Positions 61,601-64,000 of a stretch of DNA of 64,000 nt are shown here, piece by piece (the first letter of the stretch is position 1; every line of letters begins with the position of its first letter). Below the pieces are notes generated by a model. It was not told where the DNA came from and made no database searches. It was given only the letters and a program-made list of their open reading frames with translations. Origin of the DNA: Massilia sp. NR 4-1 (GTDB taxonomy: Bacteria > Pseudomonadota > Gammaproteobacteria > Burkholderiales > Burkholderiaceae_D); assembly GCF_001191005.1 (NCBI RefSeq), contig NZ_CP012201.1:1674001-1738000 (forward strand). The letters are read 5' to 3'. A program made the translations under genes and the position numbers.

Positions 61601-64000
61601 ATGCCGACGTCCCAGCCGGCTACAGCCGCAAGGCTGCAGCCGAAGAGATTCTGGCCCTGAAAAAGGATACCCCAGGCAGCGATCGCATAGAGCATAAGCA
61701 ATATGACACCGGCAACCGCCTGCGTTTCACGCAGGACTCCCTCGGCTACATCAAGCAGCTGCGTTACGACGCCATGGGGCGGGTATTGGACACGATCGAA
61801 TACCGGGATTTCGCTGCAATGACAGACGATATTGGTGCAGCGGCCAAAGCTAAAGAGAACACCAATCCCCGTATCACGTCCTATACCTACGATGCGAACG
61901 GCAACGTCTTAAGCTTGACCGACGCCATGAACGCCAAGGAAAGCTACGTTTACGATGCCTTGGGCAATAAAACCAGCTTCACCAACAAGCTGGGCAAGAC
62001 TTGGCTGTATGCCTATGACAATATGGGGCGTCTCAAGCTGGAGACCACGCCCGAGGTACTGGCCTATGACAGCAATGGCCTGCTGCTCAGCAAATACGAC
62101 CTCGGCCACCCAACCATGCAGTCCCTCAAGACCCAGCTCGAATACGATGCCTTGGGCAATCTGCTGTTCCGCCGCGAAGGGTATGAATCCCCGGTCATGC
62201 GCCAGACCGAATACCGTTATGACGCCGCCGGTCATCAGATTCAGATCATCCGCCCATCGACACGCATCTACGATGCGGCGGCCGATCAGCAGCAAGGGTT
62301 CAAATCGCTCGACGTTACGGAAAAGGACTCTGGCTCGCTGATAAGCACGGTCAGCTACGACGTGCTCGGCAACGCCGTAGCCAACAAGGACGTTGGCGGT
62401 GAAATGAGCTACAAGCTGTACGACGCGGCAGGCCGGGTGCGCTATGAAGTGGACGCCAAAGGCTACGTCACGGCATACGAACGCGACGCATTCGGGGCGG
62501 TCGTCTTGATGACCCGCTACGCCAATCCGGTCGCCGTACCCAACACCCGTCTTGCCAGCCTGCCTCCTGCCGAGCTTGCCCGTCAGCTCTCGCCGGACAG
62601 TGCGCAGGACCGCACCCTGGAAACCCGCTATGATCGCTTGGGCCGCGTTCAGCAAACGCTCGAACCGACCCGCTTCATCTACGATCCGGCCGCACTTGGT
62701 TCACCTTATCTGACGGCGGCAAAAACCACCGTCCTTGAATACACCGCCTTCGGCGAAATCCGCAAGCGCTCCGTATATGGTTCGGATCAAGGCCGCGCGG
62801 TGACCGAAGCCGCCGTCACGCTCTACTACTTCAACAAGCGCGGCGAAAAAAGCGCTGAAGTGGCAGTGTTGTCGGACAAGCCAGGCGATCGCAGGGGCTA
62901 TCTGACCACCTACCGCTACGATTTTGCGGGCAATCTGGAATCCCAGACCGAATATAGCGGCGCCTATGGCGGCTGGAGAGAGGACGGCTATGAGCCGTTC
63001 ACAGCCGATTCGCCCAAGGACCGCAGGACCGCTTATACCTATGACGATCTCAATCGCCGTCGAAGCGAAACCAAGGCCAACGTAACTGTCGCCAAAAACA
63101 ATGGCGATGCGGATAGCACCCTGGTCAATCTGAAAACGGAGTATACCTATGACGCCGTGGGCAACCAGCGAAGCATTACGGATGCGCTGCAAGGCCAGAC
63201 GTTCTATTACTACGATGCTTTGGGCCGCCAGAGCGCCATTGTCAAAACCCTGAAACCCGGCGCCAGCGATGTTGTCAACGGCGGCGATCTGCTAACCGAA
63301 TTCGCGCGGGACTTGCATGGCAACACGGTATTGACCATCGAGTACGCGGACGGGCCGAAAGCCGGTTCGGTCAGCGAGCAGACCTATCTGGCGACCTCCG
63401 CAACCAACGAGCGCAACCGCATGACGGCCAACCGCTACGACGCCAATGGTTTGCTGGTCGAGACGATGGACGCGGTCCAGTTCATGGGCCAGCGCGGCAG
63501 CACGCATATCTCATACGACGTATATGGCCGTGTTGCCAAGAGCTGGCGCGCGGTCAGCAATGGCGATAAGAAGGAAAGCAGTTACGAAATCACCCGTTAC
63601 GATACGCTGGGCCGCATCAGCGAAGTCCTGACGCCAGGCAATCAAAATATCGTCAACAACACCGGCGCACCATATACCCGCAAGACGAGCAGCTACAACG
63701 CCTTCGGCGAAGTGACGTCCACCGGTTATGCGATCGGCGACGGTGCGGCGACCGAGATCTCCTACGCCAAGTACGACCGCGCCGGCAATGCTTGGCTGAG
63801 CAATGGAAAGGATGGCATCGACAAGGTCGCCTTCTACGATGCCTTTGGCCAAGCCACCGCGGTATTCCAAAGCACGAGCACCGACGCCTCCATCCTGTCC
63901 CGCTTGCAGCGGCCGGAAGACGTTTTGAGTCTGGAGAAACTGGTCCGCACCAACACCCGCTACGACCGCCTTGGCCATGTGGTGGATCGCCGTCAAGCCG
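55681..64000 (+). CDS. Giant RHS/YD-repeat protein, N-terminal 2773 residues (runs off right edge)
   Basis: One frame is open from the ATG at 55681 to the window end, checked at several points including the last line (YDRLGHVVD). AAGGA lies 5 bases before the ATG. The N-terminus MVAIVGGNGLGLVNSTG is followed by 'NVYVNAATGNLVLQ' and has no clear signal peptide. From about residue 60 on, dozens of YD-type repeats of the form 'xxYDxxGRLxxxxDxxGxxxx' appear, interrupted by a beta-rich insertion (about 478-673) and by repeated YA...YD insertions. Ordinary Rhs toxins have about 1400-1500 residues, so this one is unusually large. YD repeats build a large beta-cocoon. The cargo or C-terminal domain, and any immunity or secretion gene, lie beyond the edge. 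Adhesin, toxin and matrix protein remain open options. Confidence 0.93.
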   Translation, partial: MVAIVGGNGLGLVNSTGATLGQRGQFGAAQLGKNGDNVYVNAATGNLVLQHQDEFLAATGLGQSLIRTYNSQGQFNDDNGDNWKLSLSRSVGNLTGTLNAEKSTVSRVGGDGAITVFTYDRATQTYRSSDGADAYDSLSYDSAKAQWSWTSGSTRVTEIYDANNGGRLIGSRDLDGNSLNYAYNANSLLSQIDDSSGGSTLLKYNGNNLGEIETRFTNAQGVAVAQTRVRYEYDSANRLSKVSTDLSPEDGSVADGKTVWTRYSYDGDSKRVALIEQHDGAQLAIQYQQIGANWVVAQTSDEAGRTTNYVYDQVKKTASATDSTGLSRSFTFDATGQLKSLNQADTINGGSNSNGFEYDASGNVTSYTDANGSKTVYRYDFNGNCIYERDAQGNVIERTFGGLNQLQTETKYVQPDPDAAGPALPGEAQTTRYVYDDKNHLRFIVSPENRVTEMRYDARGQRTSTITHAAALSLALPMTTYDFSNGLAGLNAKPGPGNLVASNGAIKFTAINQPTVDYFGIYFGAKSLGTNFRFEATMPTKPLPTDTTLGVGLTGGSWSTPTARRLSIGFNGYGLVANSWIGSSPAGKILGPIKPGATYMVEIETELSGMAILYVYEKGSERASGYTWRNQFAPGSQPVFNAESSVGPNIPAGNDASILVDNLSMTRAPQEADLVAWANGLSADLKKQAVRTDFAYDQRGLLAISTSYAKLDTAGNGVADGSQSALRYVYDQAGQLLQSFDAKGAVLTWSVYDGAGQVTVRRDLTPVAINTVYNDVPTLRAVGGIMRLTTQSTTTYPAVLYGTQRQVISTYDTSGKLLSALEAGAGETLYSYDQAGRLRMVQEPNGTRSYQFHDNLGRKYAEIDGDGSLVEYRHNAEGQVTQLIRYANRVDIDQLLAKAAPRLLDALRRSDLPLTPGAQDEIEYRSYDLAGRLVKTTDGAGYVTENRYDGQSRLIATIRYAQLDANPSSADRTTRLFYSVDGKLAATLDADGYLSENRYNVAGQLVETVRYSVPTAVALRTAGTLADLRPQSDAGALREYQLYDGKNQLVGSISADGHLTELVYDGNGLLTSKTRYATVVSYTAGASVDSLRPANGERQSVTYEYNARRQLVKEIAADGTVTDYNVSIVGNRTATTVATGTEDERSVRQKFNVHGLVVAELSAEGAERLKQTSTSEQVDAVWASYGKQYTYNVADQRTSMTDANGNRTLYYYDRDGRLSHTINAAGEVEARTYNAQNRLERSTTYAARIDSARLQALSGGNEADILALAAGLASAGDAVVSYAYDKRGLLISQTDAEGFVTRLHYDAFGQLDSRTTQIKDGRTVTDTLAYDRRGQLTDTVSDAGGANLSVHTDYDAFGRPEKRRDANGNVTSYGYDKLGRQVSVQLPLGPETTATYDAFDRVLTQTDANGQTTRTEYNTQQRTVTLTTPEGFKKVVRNNRYGQQVELTDGNGKTTIFKYNRDGKLEAAVNALKEEVKNAYDQAGRLWQSTDASGTVTEFTYDAANRILSKTLDPSGLKLSTKYTYDALGQVQTVTDPRGIVTRNVYDKKGQLKSVIVDDSDSKLETKFEYDGRGKTLSVTDPAGRVTVYEYDNLGRRTAEVVDPKSRNPQGMDLRTEYEYDGNGNVISRKDANGAITRFSYDANQRLSAKIDGAGAVTRYEFDAAGHVTRTTSHATALKLDELTASLPQPRSTASDTAWLLQQVKSDAVKDRVTYLVYDKNGRLKLQIDGAGGVTRLVSDGNGNVIERQSYAKAIATAQLGAAPSEADIVLQESAADRRLINIYDAANRLTATATVISKDGGSTQWALVQNEYDSNGNLIGRRALATAYGKNSPLAPSAKEIDDFAQQNRSDRDAAQRYAYDNANRQISVAKALGADANGVVQWAATAQDYDRAGNLVTRTELTIALSAAKLPANADAKAYRAWLLSASESENDRITRFGYDGANRQTISVDAMGAITRLQLDGSGNVVKRFSYADVPAGYSRKAAAEEILALKKDTPGSDRIEHKQYDTGNRLRFTQDSLGYIKQLRYDAMGRVLDTIEYRDFAAMTDDIGAAAKAKENTNPRITSYTYDANGNVLSLTDAMNAKESYVYDALGNKTSFTNKLGKTWLYAYDNMGRLKLETTPEVLAYDSNGLLLSKYDLGHPTMQSLKTQLEYDALGNLLFRREGYESPVMRQTEYRYDAAGHQIQIIRPSTRIYDAAADQQQGFKSLDVTEKDSGSLISTVSYDVLGNAVANKDVGGEMSYKLYDAAGRVRYEVDAKGYVTAYERDAFGAVVLMTRYANPVAVPNTRLASLPPAELARQLSPDSAQDRTLETRYDRLGRVQQTLEPTRFIYDPAALGSPYLTAAKTTVLEYTAFGEIRKRSVYGSDQGRAVTEAAVTLYYFNKRGEKSAEVAVLSDKPGDRRGYLTTYRYDFAGNLESQTEYSGAYGGWREDGYEPFTADSPKDRRTAYTYDDLNRRRSETKANVTVAKNNGDADSTLVNLKTEYTYDAVGNQRSITDALQGQTFYYYDALGRQSAIVKTLKPGASDVVNGGDLLTEFARDLHGNTVLTIEYADGPKAGSVSEQTYLATSATNERNRMTANRYDANGLLVETMDAVQFMGQRGSTHISYDVYGRVAKSWRAVSNGDKKESSYEITRYDTLGRISEVLTPGNQNIVNNTGAPYTRKTSSYNAFGEVTSTGYAIGDGAATEISYAKYDRAGNAWLSNGKDGIDKVAFYDAFGQATAVFQSTSTDASILSRLQRPEDVLSLEKLVRTNTRYDRLGHVVDRRQA
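57115..57700 (+). other. Beta-rich insertion domain inside the RHS protein
   Basis: Residues about 478-673 lack YD repeats. They read as alternating beta strands ('YDFSNGLAGLNAKPG', 'YFGIYFGAK', 'RLSIGFNGYGLVANSW', 'MVEIETELSGMAILYVYEKG', 'ASILVDNLSMTR'). The closing 'ILVDNLSMTRAP' is typical of jelly-roll carbohydrate-binding or LamG-like domains. No catalytic motif is seen. Confidence 0.6.
58333..62634 (+). repeat. Repeated YA...YD insertion modules in the RHS protein
   Basis: At least nine segments of about 32-47 residues open with (R/S)YA or a variant, have a Leu/Ala-rich middle, and mostly end in DR(x)5-6YD. Approximate positions are 58333-58464, 58708-58812, 58903-58998, 59413-59535, 60697-60837, 60928-61035, 61381-61506, 61591-61707 and 62515-62634. 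The sequences have diverged, so they are old protein-level repeats rather than recent DNA duplications. Confidence 0.65.

Noticed and set aside
55660..63996. Several long minus-strand open frames opposite the RHS gene
   Set aside because: They are Val/Ala/Gly-rich mirrors of the YD-repeat codons, and the plus-strand frame is unbroken and meaningful.

Overview
The window reads as chromosome of a high-GC betaproteobacterium, most likely Oxalobacteraceae (Massilia, Telluria, Duganella or Janthinobacterium group). This is inferred from the tig-clpP-clpX-lon-hupB-tRNA-ppiD order, the tandem cyanophycin synthetases, hpnCDE and several GGDEF/EAL proteins. No insertion sequence, prophage, CRISPR array, rRNA or origin was seen, and no gene-free stretch exceeds about 300 bases.

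Layout. 1-8036 (minus strand) is a protein quality-control block: tRNA-Leu, trigger factor, ClpP, ClpX, Lon, HU-beta, tRNA-Val, two tRNA-Asp and the start of PpiD. 8224-12449 is a two-gene RND efflux operon. 12612-15676 (plus) is hpnCDE, which makes squalene from farnesyl diphosphate. 15816-17559 is a small membrane peptide with DUF1700 and GIN-domain (DUF2807) proteins, meeting tail to tail a HI0933-type flavoprotein. 18874-21798 is a membrane GGDEF/EAL protein. 22051-25026 is thrC-moeA-moaD. 25178-28786 is L-serine dehydratase plus the threonine-to-glycine pair tdh/kbl, divergent from an XRE-cupin regulator.

29659-34428 holds two exported peptidases, with a terminator just ahead of the second one transcribed. 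34576-37665 pairs a cupredoxin with a Cache-type GGDEF/EAL protein, and 37803-39698 is an EAL-CBS-GGDEF protein. 39887-44214 holds a four-helix membrane protein, a Sel1-repeat protein, a TonB-dependent receptor and a DUF2946 protein. 44291-46263 has a DnaQ-type exonuclease and a YegD-type Hsp70, divergent from a LacI regulator.

47661-55426 is a cyanophycin (Asp-Arg polymer) locus: two synthetases on the minus strand, and divergently an ABC exporter-like protein with a zinc ribbon plus a DUF1854 protein. From 55681 to the right edge one reading frame encodes a giant RHS/YD-repeat protein of at least 2773 residues, with an inserted beta-rich domain and repeated YA...YD insertion modules.

The points most worth following up are the second synthetase with a degenerate Mur-ligase P-loop, the ABC/DUF1854 pair, the giant RHS protein, the terminator in front of the metalloprotease gene, and the mixed mRNA-tRNA operons. 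Start sites, promoters and operators were called by eye and are less certain than the gene identities.
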